A DNA stretch of 64,000 nt from assembly GCA_903840435.1 (NCBI GenBank), contig CAIMFV010000046.1, positions 46,557 to 110,556 of the forward strand, given 5' to 3'. The DNA comes from an uncultured Caulobacterales bacterium (GTDB taxonomy: Bacteria; Pseudomonadota; Alphaproteobacteria; Caulobacterales; Caulobacteraceae). Position 1 is the first letter of the stretch. Each line of letters starts with the position of its first letter. Both the position numbers and the translations under genes were made by a program. The notes under the pieces are model-generated. The model ran no database searches. It worked only from the letters and a program-made list of their open reading frames with translations, and was not told the origin of the DNA. Shown here piece after piece: positions 25,269 to 35,011 of the stretch.

Positions 25269-26674
25269 CGCGGCGCGGTCTCGTCCTCACAGCGATGACA
25301 TCAGGCCTCTGTCTGGCGCTGACGGCCTGCGCAACCACACCCCCGATCCCATCTCCTCCTTCCCTCCCGCAAGCCTTCCGCAACCCTGTCGAGGCATCAA
25401 TCGGGCCAGGCGCAAGCGACTGGTGGCGAGCCTTTGGCGATCCGGCCCTGAACGCGCTTGAAGCCCGCGCCATGGCGCAAAACCTCGACATCGCTGCAGC
25501 GGTGGCGCGAGTCAGCCAAGCGCGCGCGGCGGCCCGTGCGGCAGGGGCGGCCAATTTGCCCGTGCTGGTCTTTAACCCACAAGCCTCGCGCGCGGAGCAG
25601 TCGAAGCTTGGCACAAACGGCGCGCTGGTCCGCTATTTTCCCTCCTATCCGAGGAGCGCCTCGCTTTATGACGTCACAGCCGGGGCGTCTTGGGAGCTTG
25701 ACCTGTTTGGCGGTCTGCGCCGGGAGGCCGAGGCTGCGCGCGCCGAGCGTCAGGCCGCCGATGCGGGCCTTGCAGGGGCCCGTTTGATGGTCGCCGCCGA
25801 CCTCGCCGACGCCTATATTGACTATCGCACCTTAGAGGTCCGCCTGAAGCTGGCGCAATCGAGCCTTGCGGCGGACCAACGCCTCCTCGACTTGGCCACC
25901 GACCGCTATGCGGCAGGCCAGGCCCCCCGTCGTGATCGGGACGCCGCCGAGGCCGTCCACGCTGAGGCCGCAGCGCTGGTGCCCCAGTTGCGCTTGGGCC
26001 TGGAAGCCGAGCGCAACCGGATTGCGGTATTGATCGGCGAAGCGCCTGAGGCGGCCATCCCCGAGCTCACGGGGCCAGCACCCCCTTTTACCACGCCGAC
26101 CCTGCCTGTCGGGCGGCCGGGAGATCTCCTGCGCCGCCGACCCGATCTGATCGCGGCTGAGCGACAAGTGGTTGCCGCTAATGCCCGTATCGGTGCGGCC
26201 CTGGCGGACTATTATCCGAAGCTTAACCTGCAAGGTTTGACGGGCTTTGAGAGCGTCCGGACCGGCAACCTGTTCACCGGAGCGGCGCAACAGTCGCAAG
26301 GCGTGGCAGGCTTGACGTGGCGCCTGTTCGATTTTGGTCGGGTGGATGCTGAAGTGGCCGCCGCGCGCGGCAAAACCGCTGAAGCCCTGGCCAATTATCG
26401 CCAAGCGGCCTTGCGCGCCTGTGCTGATGTGGAAAATGCACTGGCGGCGCGGACAGCCCGACACGAACAGGCTGAAGCGCTTTGGACAGCGGCCAAGGCT
26501 TTGCGCTCGCAACAGGATGCAGCGGAACTCGCCTATCGCGCCGGTGTGACGAGCCTTTCCGAACTGACGGATGCCGAGAGACAAAGACTATTAGCTGAAG
26601 ATCAGGCCGAGGCCGCCGAAGGAGACACAGCCCGCGCCGCCGTTGCGCTCATACGCGCGCTCGGAGGCAATTGA
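25265..26674 (+). CDS. Outer-membrane efflux channel lipoprotein (NodT/OprM family)
   Basis: 469 residues from ATG at 25265, which overlaps the pump stop as ATGA. The N-terminal lipoprotein signal ends in ALTAC. The body shows the two repeated outer-membrane efflux protein domains with long amphipathic helices: DWWRAFGDPALNALEARAM at the start, SWELDLFGGLRREAEAARAE, then GLTWRLFDFGRVDAEVAAAR in the second repeat. NodT-type proteins trimerise into the TolC-like exit duct of RND systems. Last gene of the efflux operon. Confidence 0.93.
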   Translation: MTRRGLVLTAMTSGLCLALTACATTPPIPSPPSLPQAFRNPVEASIGPGASDWWRAFGDPALNALEARAMAQNLDIAAAVARVSQARAAARAAGAANLPVLVFNPQASRAEQSKLGTNGALVRYFPSYPRSASLYDVTAGASWELDLFGGLRREAEAARAERQAADAGLAGARLMVAADLADAYIDYRTLEVRLKLAQSSLAADQRLLDLATDRYAAGQAPRRDRDAAEAVHAEAAALVPQLRLGLEAERNRIAVLIGEAPEAAIPELTGPAPPFTTPTLPVGRPGDLLRRRPDLIAAERQVVAANARIGAALADYYPKLNLQGLTGFESVRTGNLFTGAAQQSQGVAGLTWRLFDFGRVDAEVAAARGKTAEALANYRQAALRACADVENALAARTARHEQAEALWTAAKALRSQQDAAELAYRAGVTSLSELTDAERQRLLAEDQAEAAEGDTARAAVALIRALGGN

Positions 26675-26734
26675 GATAGCTGGCTGAAGGCCTGGGCTTG
26701 ACCCGACTTAAATTTCGGCAACTAAAATGCCAAT

Positions 26735-26748
26735 AGGCGATGTCGCCT
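26735..26748. repeat. Short inverted repeat before the MBL hydrolase gene
   Basis: AGGCGA-TG-TCGCCT, a perfect 6-bp dyad 13 nt before the ATG at 26762 and overlapping the region just upstream of the GGGAG ribosome site. Too small for a terminator; it may be an operator or a chance palindrome. Confidence 0.3.
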
Positions 26749-26761
26749 TGGGAGCCCATCA

Positions 26762-27865
26762 ATGTTCAATCGACGTCTCGGCACCGCCATCGTGCTGGCT
26801 GCAGGGCTTGGCGTGAGCGCGCAAGCCCTTAGCCAACCTGTTGGCATGATCGATCATGCCTATCGCGCCCAGGTCTTGGCGCGCGCCAAGGCGCCCCTCT
26901 CTGCAACCGAGCTTTTTGACGACGCCGCCTTGCGGGTGGTGCTGTGCGGCACCTCGGCCCCTTTAGCCGACCCAGGCCGGGCCAAGGCCTGTACGGCGGT
27001 GATCGTCAAGGGCCGCGCCTATTTGGTCGATGTGGGCCCAGGTTCGGTCGCCCAGTTGATCCTGATGGGATTTCCGCTTGATCGCATCGGCGGTGTCTTT
27101 CTGACCCACTATCATTCCGACCATATTGGTGATCTTGGCGAATTGCGCATGCAGTCCTGGGCGGCGGGACGGGCGGCACCTCTGTCAGTCTACGGACCGA
27201 CCGGTGTTGCGCAGGTGGTGGCGGGCTTCAATCAAGCCTATGGGCTCGATGACGATTATCGCACCCTCCACCACGGCGCCACCAATATGCCAGAAGCGGC
27301 CGCCCCCCTGAAAGCCCAGAGCTTTGCCATGGCGCCGGGTGACACCAAGGTGGTCTATCAAGACGCTGACCTGACCATCACAGCCTTTGCCGTCAAACAC
27401 GACCCGGTCAAGCCCGCGGTCGGCTATCGCTTTGACTCACATGGCAGATCCGTCGTCGTGTCGGGCGACACGGCCCCAACGCCGGACTTAACCCGCGCGG
27501 CCGACAAGGCCGACATCTTGGTTTGCGAAAGCCTGTCCAAGCGGATGATGACGGCACTCAGCCAGTCGCTCGACCAAGCGGGCAATCACCGTCAGGCGCA
27601 GATGCTGATGGATACGCTCAGCTATCACATCGACCCGGTTGACGCCGCCAAAACCGCCAACGCAGCCCATGTGGGTCTTTTGGTCTATAGCCACCTCGCG
27701 CCGCACCTGCCGCAGCCTGTCTTAGCCAAGCTCTTTTTCGACGGAGTTGCCGAGGTGCGCGATCAAAAAAGCTGGGTGATCGGCGAAGATGGCATGCGCA
27801 TCGATCTGCCCTTTACAGGCGCACCGCCGACGATCAGCAACGTTCCCATGCTGGGGAAGAACTAG
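26762..27865 (+). CDS. Periplasmic metallo-beta-lactamase-fold hydrolase
   Basis: 367 residues with an N-terminal signal peptide (cleavage after ALSQP or so). The MBL metal motif is clear as THYHSDHIGDLGE (HxHxDH), with later metal ligands in VVSGDTAPTPD and VYSHLAPH. The layout is near the ribonuclease Z/arylsulfatase-like branch, but a secreted protein is more likely to cleave a small ester, lactone or sulfate than RNA. It follows the RND operon by 87 nt and converges with the TonB receptor gene. GGGAG precedes the ATG. Confidence 0.85.
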   Translation: MFNRRLGTAIVLAAGLGVSAQALSQPVGMIDHAYRAQVLARAKAPLSATELFDDAALRVVLCGTSAPLADPGRAKACTAVIVKGRAYLVDVGPGSVAQLILMGFPLDRIGGVFLTHYHSDHIGDLGELRMQSWAAGRAAPLSVYGPTGVAQVVAGFNQAYGLDDDYRTLHHGATNMPEAAAPLKAQSFAMAPGDTKVVYQDADLTITAFAVKHDPVKPAVGYRFDSHGRSVVVSGDTAPTPDLTRAADKADILVCESLSKRMMTALSQSLDQAGNHRQAQMLMDTLSYHIDPVDAAKTANAAHVGLLVYSHLAPHLPQPVLAKLFFDGVAEVRDQKSWVIGEDGMRIDLPFTGAPPTISNVPMLGKN

Positions 27866-27881
27866 ACGCAAACACAGAAAA

Positions 27882-27907
27882 GGCGCGCTCCTTGCCAAGA
27901 GCGCGCC
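27882..27907. terminator. Bidirectional hairpin between convergent genes
   Basis: Perfect 9-bp stem GGCGCGCTC / GAGCGCGCC with an 8-nt loop, between the MBL hydrolase stop and the TonB receptor stop. AAAA precedes the stem on the plus strand, which reads as a U-run for minus-strand transcription, so it best serves the receptor gene; no U-run follows on the plus strand. Confidence 0.7.
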
Positions 27908-27931
27908 GGTCTGGGAAGGCTTCGCCCGCGA

Positions 27932-30502
27932 CTAGAAAGTGAACGTCGCGCGAACGAAGTAGTAGCCGCCATTTGAACCCCAAGCGGCGAAGCCGTAGGG
28001 AACATTGTAGACATTGGCCCCATTGGTTGGGCGCCCGCTGTAGAGCGGCACTTTTGGCGGCGTTTGATCGAAGAGGTTATTCGCACCGCCTTCTAGCTTG
28101 AGCGCGGGCGTCACCTTGTAGGCCACATCAAGATCGGTGATCCCGGTCACTCCGATCTTCTCTTCAAAAGCTCCCGCCCCGGTACCGCTGCCGTCGAGGC
28201 TGACCCATTCCGAGGCGCTGCCATAGAAGGTCTCACGAAGGTCCACCGTCCACTTCTGGTAAGTGTACACGGCGTTTAAGATGAGCTTTTCCTTAGGCGT
28301 CGACGTGGTAAGCGCGCTTTGAGAGCTCTTATTCAACAATGTCGTCTGACCAAACAATGTATTGGTCACCGCCGCAGGAAGAGGATCGAGCTTGGCAATT
28401 TTAGTTGAATTGTAGTTTAGCCCGGCGCTCCAATCCACATGCCCGAGTTCAGCGAAATCGGAGGCGTAATTTGCCGTCAACTCAGCTCCCTGCGTGCGGG
28501 TGTTGGCTCCGTTTGTAAACACAGAAATCCCAGCATAGCTAAGACCTGAGTCGAGCGTCACGCCGCGCGCTGTGATGGCATCCAAAACACCTTGACTGAC
28601 GACGGGGGTCGGGTTCGGGTTGGTGGATGTCGCCGGAGGCGTAACGCAGCCCTTGGCGGCAGGACATCCGGCCTCAGACCCAAAGATAAAGCCGCTGACC
28701 ACGATGCGATCTCGCAGGTCGATCTGGTAAATATCACCCGTAATCTGCAATTTTGGCATCGGGTGCGCCACAAATCCGAGGCTATAATTGTTAGACTTTT
28801 CTGGTTTCAGCTTATCAAAGCCTGCCAATTGAGCCGCTGCAGAGTTCGGAGGCAACTGCACGTCCGCGGAGGTAGGAGACACATTCGTCCCTGAATAGAA
28901 CTCTTCCGCGAGGGTCGGCGCACGGAAGCCTGAGCTCACCGTGCCGCGCAGCGCAAATAGTGGAGAGAAATCATAGCGCGCCGTGAATTTGCCGACTTCC
29001 GTGTCCCCGAAGTCACTATAATGCTCATAGCGACCTGCTAGGTCTGTCTGAAGGCCGGTGATGGGACTGACGGAAAAATCAACATAAGCACCGTAATTGG
29101 TGCGCGTATTGCTCCCTTGGTCTTGAGGTGTGTACCCCGTGAAGGATTGGGCACCCGCCCCGTAGTAGGATGATGGCTCGCCGGCGACGATTGAAAATAC
29201 GTCTCTGCGCTGCTCAACACCCAAGGCGACATTGAGCGGCGTAGCGAGACCAACCATAAACTCCTTATCGAGATCAAGGGTCGTCGACCATTCGGTATTG
29301 ATGAACGCCCCATCATTGAAATTGCGCTGCGGTATGATGGGCGTGGCCGACAGCCCTTGTAAAACCGGAAAGAGTTGCGCATTTGCCGAATTTATCGTCG
29401 CCACCCGATCGTGATCCTGACCGTAGTTGGTCGCCAAATCCCATTTCCAGCCTTCGAGCGTGCCCTTAATCCCCAAGGTCCCCGAATAGTCCGTTTCTTT
29501 GAACTGTTCGCTCGGATCGAACCCATATGGGAACGGATAGACCTTTACGCCCGTCGAGGTCGTCCCCGAGACCTTTGTCGGCACGCGGTAATTTTCATAG
29601 TGTTGAGCTGAGCGCTCCCCATAGCTTCCGAAGGCATAGGCCTGAATATCGGAAGTTAGATCATAGCCAGCGTTGAGGAAGCCGTTGACGATATTGTAAG
29701 CAGGGTCGCCGTTCAGCTTATTTTCTCTCGGATAGCCAGAAGCATTGACCACGCCCGCAGCGTTGACGCCCGTCGTGGTAATCGCGCCGGAAGCGGACTG
29801 GAGCCGTCGGTCACCGGTGCCCTGTTCTGAATAGGCGTGGGTGCGCTGCTCAACTGTGACATTGAAAAAGCCCTTGTCTCCAAGGTCAAATCCGCGATTC
29901 AACGACCACGATCCGCTCTGGCCGTCCCCTTCATAATACTCGCCTCCGGAAACTGAGGCTGATCCACCATGACTGGAATTTTTCAGGATGATATTGACCA
30001 CGCCCGCGATAGCATCCGTACCGTACTGGGCGGCTGCGCCGTCTTGTAAGACTTCAATGTGATCAATCGAGCCGACGGGGATAAAGCTGAGATCAACCGT
30101 CGCCGCGCCAGAATAGGGGCTGCCGCCATCAACGGCCAGGTTAGCAGTGGTGTGACGCCGTTTTCCGTCCACTAGGACCAGCGTATCGTTTGGGCTCAGA
30201 CCTCTCAGCGCAGCCTGTACCGTCAGCGCTGCGGCGTCTCCGCCATTGGCTTGAACATTCAGGGATGGCACTGCAGTCGCAAGCGCCGAGGCGAGATCTA
30301 CCGAACCCGTGTGCGTTAGGGCGTCCTTACCCACCATTTCAATCGGAGCTGCGCTGTCGGCGGCCTTCATGCCGGTTACGCGCGTCCCCGTCACAATCAC
30401 TTGGGCGACCGTACCATCGGAAGTGTCAGCAGCTTGGGTCGCGCCCGCGAATAAGGCCGCGCTTAACGCAAGGCTCGAAGCCCCCATCATCTTTAGTTTC
30501 AT
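27932..30502 (-). CDS. TonB-dependent outer-membrane receptor
   Basis: 856 residues from ATG at 30502, preceded by GGGG-rich sequence; a longer frame to 30622 adds no useful residues. Signal peptide ending ATQA-A, a TonB-box-like VAQVIVTGTRV, and the plug domain with LVLVDGKRRHTTANL and AAQYGTDAIAGVVNIILK. The C-terminal beta-barrel ends in the standard aromatic FVRATFTF. Such receptors import siderophores, cobalamin, sugars or aromatic compounds; this plug type is common for carbohydrate or plant-compound receptors in Caulobacterales. No ligand clue is given by the neighbours. A hydrolase that could process a ligand lies convergent to it. Confidence 0.93.
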   Translation of the reverse strand: MKLKMMGASSLALSAALFAGATQAADTSDGTVAQVIVTGTRVTGMKAADSAAPIEMVGKDALTHTGSVDLASALATAVPSLNVQANGGDAAALTVQAALRGLSPNDTLVLVDGKRRHTTANLAVDGGSPYSGAATVDLSFIPVGSIDHIEVLQDGAAAQYGTDAIAGVVNIILKNSSHGGSASVSGGEYYEGDGQSGSWSLNRGFDLGDKGFFNVTVEQRTHAYSEQGTGDRRLQSASGAITTTGVNAAGVVNASGYPRENKLNGDPAYNIVNGFLNAGYDLTSDIQAYAFGSYGERSAQHYENYRVPTKVSGTTSTGVKVYPFPYGFDPSEQFKETDYSGTLGIKGTLEGWKWDLATNYGQDHDRVATINSANAQLFPVLQGLSATPIIPQRNFNDGAFINTEWSTTLDLDKEFMVGLATPLNVALGVEQRRDVFSIVAGEPSSYYGAGAQSFTGYTPQDQGSNTRTNYGAYVDFSVSPITGLQTDLAGRYEHYSDFGDTEVGKFTARYDFSPLFALRGTVSSGFRAPTLAEEFYSGTNVSPTSADVQLPPNSAAAQLAGFDKLKPEKSNNYSLGFVAHPMPKLQITGDIYQIDLRDRIVVSGFIFGSEAGCPAAKGCVTPPATSTNPNPTPVVSQGVLDAITARGVTLDSGLSYAGISVFTNGANTRTQGAELTANYASDFAELGHVDWSAGLNYNSTKIAKLDPLPAAVTNTLFGQTTLLNKSSQSALTTSTPKEKLILNAVYTYQKWTVDLRETFYGSASEWVSLDGSGTGAGAFEEKIGVTGITDLDVAYKVTPALKLEGGANNLFDQTPPKVPLYSGRPTNGANVYNVPYGFAAWGSNGGYYFVRATFTF

Positions 30503-30729
30503 AACCCCGACATCCCCTTTGGTTGCACTGCGTCTCGACACAAGCGGCGTTTTGGCCGCCTTGTGTCCTGGTCGCATGACTATTGGCAGGGACAGTTTCG
30601 ACAAGCCGCAGTCAGGGCCCACGCGGTCTCGTCAGGTTAATTGTCTATTTAAAATACTCCTTCGAGCCATTTGGACGCCCATCCGCCCAAATTTTGCACT
30701 TCTGACATATTCGCCTCGGCGGTCGCCGA

Positions 30730-31755
30730 TCAGGAAATCAGCCCAAGCCGGGTCAAACTCTCAGCAGTTGCCAAGATCGCTTCCGCATTGGTGCGCGGCT
30801 CCCATCCTAAGACCGACTTTGCCTTGGCATTGGTGGCGTTTTTGACCTTGCCCAGCTCGGGCAGCAATTGTTTGAGGGCGGGCTCACGCAAGGCAGCCAA
30901 GCGCAGCAACCAGTTTGGCAATTCCCGCACAGGCGTGCGTTGCGCCGCCGGACCGCCGCCCGCCATCAAGATCTTGGCGATATCCAGGACCGAAATGAAA
31001 GCTTCGCCGGTCGCCAGGAATCGCTCGCCCTTGGCCTTGGGGTCGGTCATGGCGCGCAAATGCAGGTCAGCCACATCGCGAACATCCACCACGCCGAAAT
31101 AGATTTTCGGACACCCAGGAACTGCCCGGGTTATCAGGCGTTGGACGAGCAGGATGGAGGTCGAATAGTCGGCGCCCAGAACAGGACCAAAGACGCCGAC
31201 CGGATTGACGACAGAAAGTTCCAGCCCATCCCCCTCCTTGGCGATGAAGTCCCATGCCGCGCGCTCGGCCAATGTCTTTGACTTGGCATAGGCTGTGATC
31301 TCTGGACCCGTCGGATCGCTCCAATAGGTTTCGTCATAGATGGCGGGGCGCTCGCCGTGCCCATAGCCTATGGCCGCGAAGGATGAGGTCAGCACCACAC
31401 GGCGCACGCCCGCGCCCCGGGCGGCGCGCAACAGACGCAATGCCCCTTCTCTTGCCGGTCGGATCAACTCGTCTTCGTCGGTGGGGGTGGAGGCGGGAAA
31501 GGGCGAGGCGACGTGGAGCACATAGTCACAGCCCTCAACTGCGCTCGCCCAGCCTGCATCGCCATCCAGGTCAGCGACGTAGCAGGTCAAATCAAAGCCA
31601 TCGGCGGCGCCTCCGGCCCGCAGGAGGGCGCTGACCTCTGCCTCGCGGGCGGCTTTGCGGACCGTGGTGTTGACCGAATGGCCAGCAGCCAGGAGTTGGA
31701 GAATGCAGTGGCTGCCGATAAAGCCCGACCCGCCGGTGACCAGCACCTTTGCCAT
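30730..31755 (-). CDS. NAD(P)-dependent SDR, dihydroflavonol/aldehyde reductase-like
   Basis: 341 residues from ATG at 31755, which has a strong GGGAGGA site; the long open frame to 32058 is not needed. Extended SDR with VTGGSGFIGSH, VASPFP, TSSFAAIGYG and YAKSK (YxxxK). HVASPF and VVNPVGVFGP are typical of the dihydroflavonol-4-reductase/aldehyde reductase branch, which reduces ketones or aldehydes with NADPH. It is divergent from the M20 peptidase gene and lies upstream of the TonB receptor on the same strand, separated by 227 nt. Physiological substrate unknown. Confidence 0.88.
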   Translation of the reverse strand: MAKVLVTGGSGFIGSHCILQLLAAGHSVNTTVRKAAREAEVSALLRAGGAADGFDLTCYVADLDGDAGWASAVEGCDYVLHVASPFPASTPTDEDELIRPAREGALRLLRAARGAGVRRVVLTSSFAAIGYGHGERPAIYDETYWSDPTGPEITAYAKSKTLAERAAWDFIAKEGDGLELSVVNPVGVFGPVLGADYSTSILLVQRLITRAVPGCPKIYFGVVDVRDVADLHLRAMTDPKAKGERFLATGEAFISVLDIAKILMAGGGPAAQRTPVRELPNWLLRLAALREPALKQLLPELGKVKNATNAKAKSVLGWEPRTNAEAILATAESLTRLGLIS

Positions 31756-31927
31756 ATGTTCCTCCCGCCTGATTTTGGAATGTCGCAGATAGTCTAGACC
31801 ATCTTCTGCCCGTCCCGTCTCCCCGTCGCGTCGGAAAAACTGCGTTTGGCGCATTTTGCTTTGGCGTGGCGCCCTGCTAGGAGATGGGAGGCGGCGGCAC
31901 AGACCCCGATCAAGGGAGAGACATTGC

Positions 31928-33382
31928 GTGAAACGGATTGTCAGTCTTGGCCTTGCGGCCTTTGCGGTGCTTGTCTGCGTTCTGATCGTGCGCACCTTGA
32001 CGCTGCATGCTAGCTCACCCGACCTCAGCAAACTGCCACCCGCGCCACAGGTCGACACCGAGGCCGCAGCCCAGCATTTGAGCCGCGCCGTCCAGTTTCA
32101 AACCGTCTCGCATCAAGATCCCGCCCAGGACGACAAAAGCATTTGGGCCGCTCAGCGCGCTTGGCTCGAGACCACCTACCCCGCCTTCCACCAAGCTTCG
32201 AGCCATGAATTGGTCGGCGGCGGCGCACTGATTTATCAATGGAAGGGCAGCGATCCCAGCTTGGCGCCGGTGATTTTGATGGCCCACCAAGATGTCGTTC
32301 CTGTGGCCGAAGAAACCTTGAACCTGTGGCAAGCCCCGCCCTTCTCCGGCGCGATCCGCGATGGATCGGTTTGGGGGCGCGGCGCAATTGATGACAAGGG
32401 CAGCCTGATTTCGATTATGGAAGCTGCGGAGGCCTTAGCGCGGCAAGGCTTCAAACCGAAGCGGACAATCTACCTTGTCTCTGGCCAGGATGAAGAGGTC
32501 GGTGGGTCGGGGGCGCGAGACGCGGCAGCGGCTTTGAAGGCACGGGGCGTGCATGCCGCCTATGCCCTGGATGAGGGCATGGCCGTCATCATGGACTACC
32601 CCGCAACGCACGGCCCTGTCGCCGTGATTGGTGTGTCGGAAAAGGGCATGGTGACCTTGAAGGTCACGGCGCGCTCAGCTGGGGGCCATTCCTCGGCGCC
32701 GCCGAAAGACACCGCTGCCGTTACAGTGTCAAAGGCGGTTGTCGCCATCAATGATCACGGCTTCCCCCTTCAGTATAAGGGCCTGACGCAGACCTCGTTG
32801 AAGGCGGTTGCGCCGAGCATGCCCTTTTTAAGCCGCCTGTTCGTCGCGAATGACTGGCTGTTTGCCCCGCTTTTGATCAAGACCATTGGCGCGACGGATC
32901 AAGGCAAGGCGACGCTGCACACCACCACCGCCCCCACCATGTTGTCGGCAAGCCCTAAGTCCAACGTTTTACCTGCAGTGGCGATGGCCCGTATCAATTT
33001 CCGCATTGCACCGGGGGATACGCCCCAATCGGTTCTGGACCACGCCCGTCGGGCGGTCGGCAATTTGCCGGTTGAGATCGACATTGAAGGAGTGGCCCAA
33101 GCGCCCTCCCCTGTGTCGTCAACCCAGTCGGCAAGTTATAAGACCCTCGAAGCGCTTGCCGCCGACATCTCTCATGCGCCCGTCATTCCAGGCCTCGTTA
33201 CCGCCGCGACTGATGGCCGCTCCATGGTCTCGGTGGCGGACGACGTCTATCGCTTCCAACCCATCCAATTCCACTTGAAGGACATTGAGATGGTGCACGG
33301 CGCCAATGAACATCTGACCTTGACCAATTTGACCGCCATGGTCAGCTTTTATGAACGGCTGATCCAAGCCTCGGCGGGTTAA
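31928..33382 (+). CDS. M20 family zinc metallopeptidase, membrane-anchored
   Basis: 484 residues from GTG at 31928, which has GGGAGAG upstream. An N-terminal hydrophobic anchor (LGLAAFAVLVCVLIV) puts the enzyme on the periplasmic side. M20 metal ligands are visible: MAHQDVVPV, WGRGAIDDKGSL and GQDEEVGGSGA, then the dimerisation domain (ARSAGGHSSAPP) and a late His near VHGANEHL. The organisation is that of carboxypeptidase S/PM20D1-like proteins, which hydrolyse dipeptides or N-acyl amino acids. The gene is divergent from the SDR gene. Confidence 0.9.
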   Translation: MKRIVSLGLAAFAVLVCVLIVRTLTLHASSPDLSKLPPAPQVDTEAAAQHLSRAVQFQTVSHQDPAQDDKSIWAAQRAWLETTYPAFHQASSHELVGGGALIYQWKGSDPSLAPVILMAHQDVVPVAEETLNLWQAPPFSGAIRDGSVWGRGAIDDKGSLISIMEAAEALARQGFKPKRTIYLVSGQDEEVGGSGARDAAAALKARGVHAAYALDEGMAVIMDYPATHGPVAVIGVSEKGMVTLKVTARSAGGHSSAPPKDTAAVTVSKAVVAINDHGFPLQYKGLTQTSLKAVAPSMPFLSRLFVANDWLFAPLLIKTIGATDQGKATLHTTTAPTMLSASPKSNVLPAVAMARINFRIAPGDTPQSVLDHARRAVGNLPVEIDIEGVAQAPSPVSSTQSASYKTLEALAADISHAPVIPGLVTAATDGRSMVSVADDVYRFQPIQFHLKDIEMVHGANEHLTLTNLTAMVSFYERLIQASAG

Positions 33383-33434
33383 GGCCCGAGAGACCTGATC
33401 CTCTGACACCGCCCGCAACTATAAGGACGCAATC

Positions 33435-33926
33435 ATGTTCCGCCTCCGGAGACGGCTTCCAGCCCTCACCTTCACCCTCGTGATCTTCGCAGCCCTTGCG
33501 AGCCTAGGGGGGACGGCCATCGCCGCACCCCTTAAGGTGACAGGCGCCTGGGTGCGCGCGGTTGACGGCATGCCCATGACAGCAGGCTATTTCAGCGTTG
33601 AAAACCCAAATTCTGTGCCAGACCGCCTGCTCTCAGCCTCCGCCACGGGTGCGGCGTCCGTCACCCTGCATCAGACCAAAATCGTTCAAGGCGTGGCGCA
33701 CATGGTCGAAGCTCAGGCTGGCCTCGTCGTTCCGGCGCACGGGCGCTTGGTGTTCGCCCCGGGCGGTAATCATCTGATGATCGACGGGCTAAAGACCGGG
33801 CTAAAACCCGGTCAGACCTTCTCCATGGTATTGAAATTTGAGCAGGGTGGGCTGATGACCGTGTCCTTTTCGGTCGTGACCAGCGCTCCCACCTCCCCCT
33901 CCAGCATGAGCGGGATGAAGATGTAA
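33435..33926 (+). CDS. Periplasmic copper chaperone PCu(A)C
   Basis: 163 residues with signal peptide (cleaved after TAIAA). The copper-binding set of the PCuAC/DUF461 family is present: His in VTLHQTKI, HM in VAHMVEAQ and HLM in GGNHLMIDG, spaced as in the H(M)x10Mx21HxM motif. The C-terminus is Ser/Met-rich (MSGMKM) and may be an additional weak copper site. The family carries Cu(I) to cytochrome oxidase CuA or CuB centres. The next gene encodes a UreH/TauE-like membrane protein, a frequent partner in copper or metal handling. Confidence 0.9.
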   Translation: MFRLRRRLPALTFTLVIFAALASLGGTAIAAPLKVTGAWVRAVDGMPMTAGYFSVENPNSVPDRLLSASATGAASVTLHQTKIVQGVAHMVEAQAGLVVPAHGRLVFAPGGNHLMIDGLKTGLKPGQTFSMVLKFEQGGLMTVSFSVVTSAPTSPSSMSGMKM

Positions 33927-33969
33927 ACCCGGCGGCCAAAGCTGCGCTGTGGGCTGGGAGTGAGCATCA

Positions 33970-34653
33970 ATGATCTCGCCAAGTTTCTTCGGCGGCGTCT
34001 TACTCGGGCTTGCCAGCGCGCCCCACTGCTTGGGTATGTGTGGCGGGATCGGCGCCATGCTCGGTCAGGGGTTAAGTTCAGACACGGCTGGCCCATGGAC
34101 GAGGCTTCGACCGGTGCTGACAGCCCAATTGGGCAAGGCTGTGGCCTATGCCATCCCAGGCGCGCTGCTCGGCGGACTTGGCGCAAGCCTCTATGGCCTG
34201 TTCGATCCCAAGGGTGTCCACATTGTCCTGCAATATCTGGCCGGCGTGGGTCTGGTGTGGGTGGGCCTGTCGCTGATTGGGGTGGTGCCCGCCTCGGCGC
34301 GGTTTGATCGGCTCTTCACGCCCCTGCGCCGCTGGGCCTGGACGCGAAGGCGGCACGGCGATTTGGCGGCGGCACTCGCTGGCATATTTTGGGGCTTAAC
34401 GCCCTGCGGCATGGTCTATTCGGCCCTGCTGATCGCCTTGCTGTCGGGGTCGGCCTTGGGCGGCATGTCGGTGATGCTAGGTTTTGGGCTGGGTGTCATT
34501 CCCGCAGTAACCTTTGGCGCCCTTGGGGTCGGCTGGCTCGCTTCCGCAGCTAAGGGCCGTTTGGCCAGCGCCCTCTTGGGCGCAGCCATTGTCGTCATGG
34601 GGCTGGCCACCCTGATTTGGCCGACAAGCCCGCTCAGCCTTACCTGTCGCTAA
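33970..34653 (+). CDS. UreH_2/TauE-SafE-like inner-membrane protein
   Basis: 227 residues, six to seven predicted membrane segments. The N-terminal ASAPHCLGMCGGIGAML and the later FWGLTPCGMVYSALL repeat the conserved HCxGMCGG and TPCGM motifs of the UreH_2 (DsbD-like) group, which is linked to cytochrome oxidase assembly and metal transport. It follows the PCuAC gene by 43 nt and is probably its operon partner, so copper delivery to a periplasmic oxidase is the best guess; sulfite export is a nominal family alternative. Confidence 0.8.
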   Translation: MISPSFFGGVLLGLASAPHCLGMCGGIGAMLGQGLSSDTAGPWTRLRPVLTAQLGKAVAYAIPGALLGGLGASLYGLFDPKGVHIVLQYLAGVGLVWVGLSLIGVVPASARFDRLFTPLRRWAWTRRRHGDLAAALAGIFWGLTPCGMVYSALLIALLSGSALGGMSVMLGFGLGVIPAVTFGALGVGWLASAAKGRLASALLGAAIVVMGLATLIWPTSPLSLTCR

Positions 34654-34831
34654 GGCGTTCAAGGGATTGGGCAGACAGGGTCCCGAGCGTGGGCTTTCCC
34701 GCACTTACCACCAGCCGCAAGCATGGCCGCGCCACCGCCTGCACCTCGTAATAGGGAAAGCAGGGTTCGGCTTCCTCGACGAGAAATCTTATGAAGCCCA
34801 TATCGGGTTCTTGTAACAGACCGTGCTGCAT
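34640..34831 (-). CDS. Possible small protein of 63 residues
   Basis: Short frame from ATG at 34831 with GAGGG 8 nt upstream. It overlaps the convergent membrane-protein gene by 14 nt. The peptide has FIRFLVEEAEPCFPYYEVQA in the first half and an LRLVVSAG strand-like segment, which gives a compact alpha/beta look but no family I can name. Codon use is ordinary. It could be a genuine small gene or noise. Confidence 0.4.
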   Translation of the reverse strand: MQHGLLQEPDMGFIRFLVEEAEPCFPYYEVQAVARPCLRLVVSAGKPTLGTLSAQSLERLSDR

Positions 34832-35011
34832 TCGGCGCACCCTCGAAAGGAATGGATCATTCTTCCAAACCCAAGTTGAGCCTGAACATGATCCATAGCC
34901 CACTAAGCTTGCCCTAACAGCTAGCCCTAATCGGCCTTTAACTACAATGGTCCCAGGTAATGGATGGCGAAATTCGCCGGAATATGATCAAAAAATAGAC
35001 TTTCTCAGGTG

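Noticed and set aside
33794..33813. Inverted repeat GACCGGG-N6-CCCGGTC
   Set aside because: It lies inside the PCuAC coding frame (KTGLKPGQ region) and is explained by codon choice.
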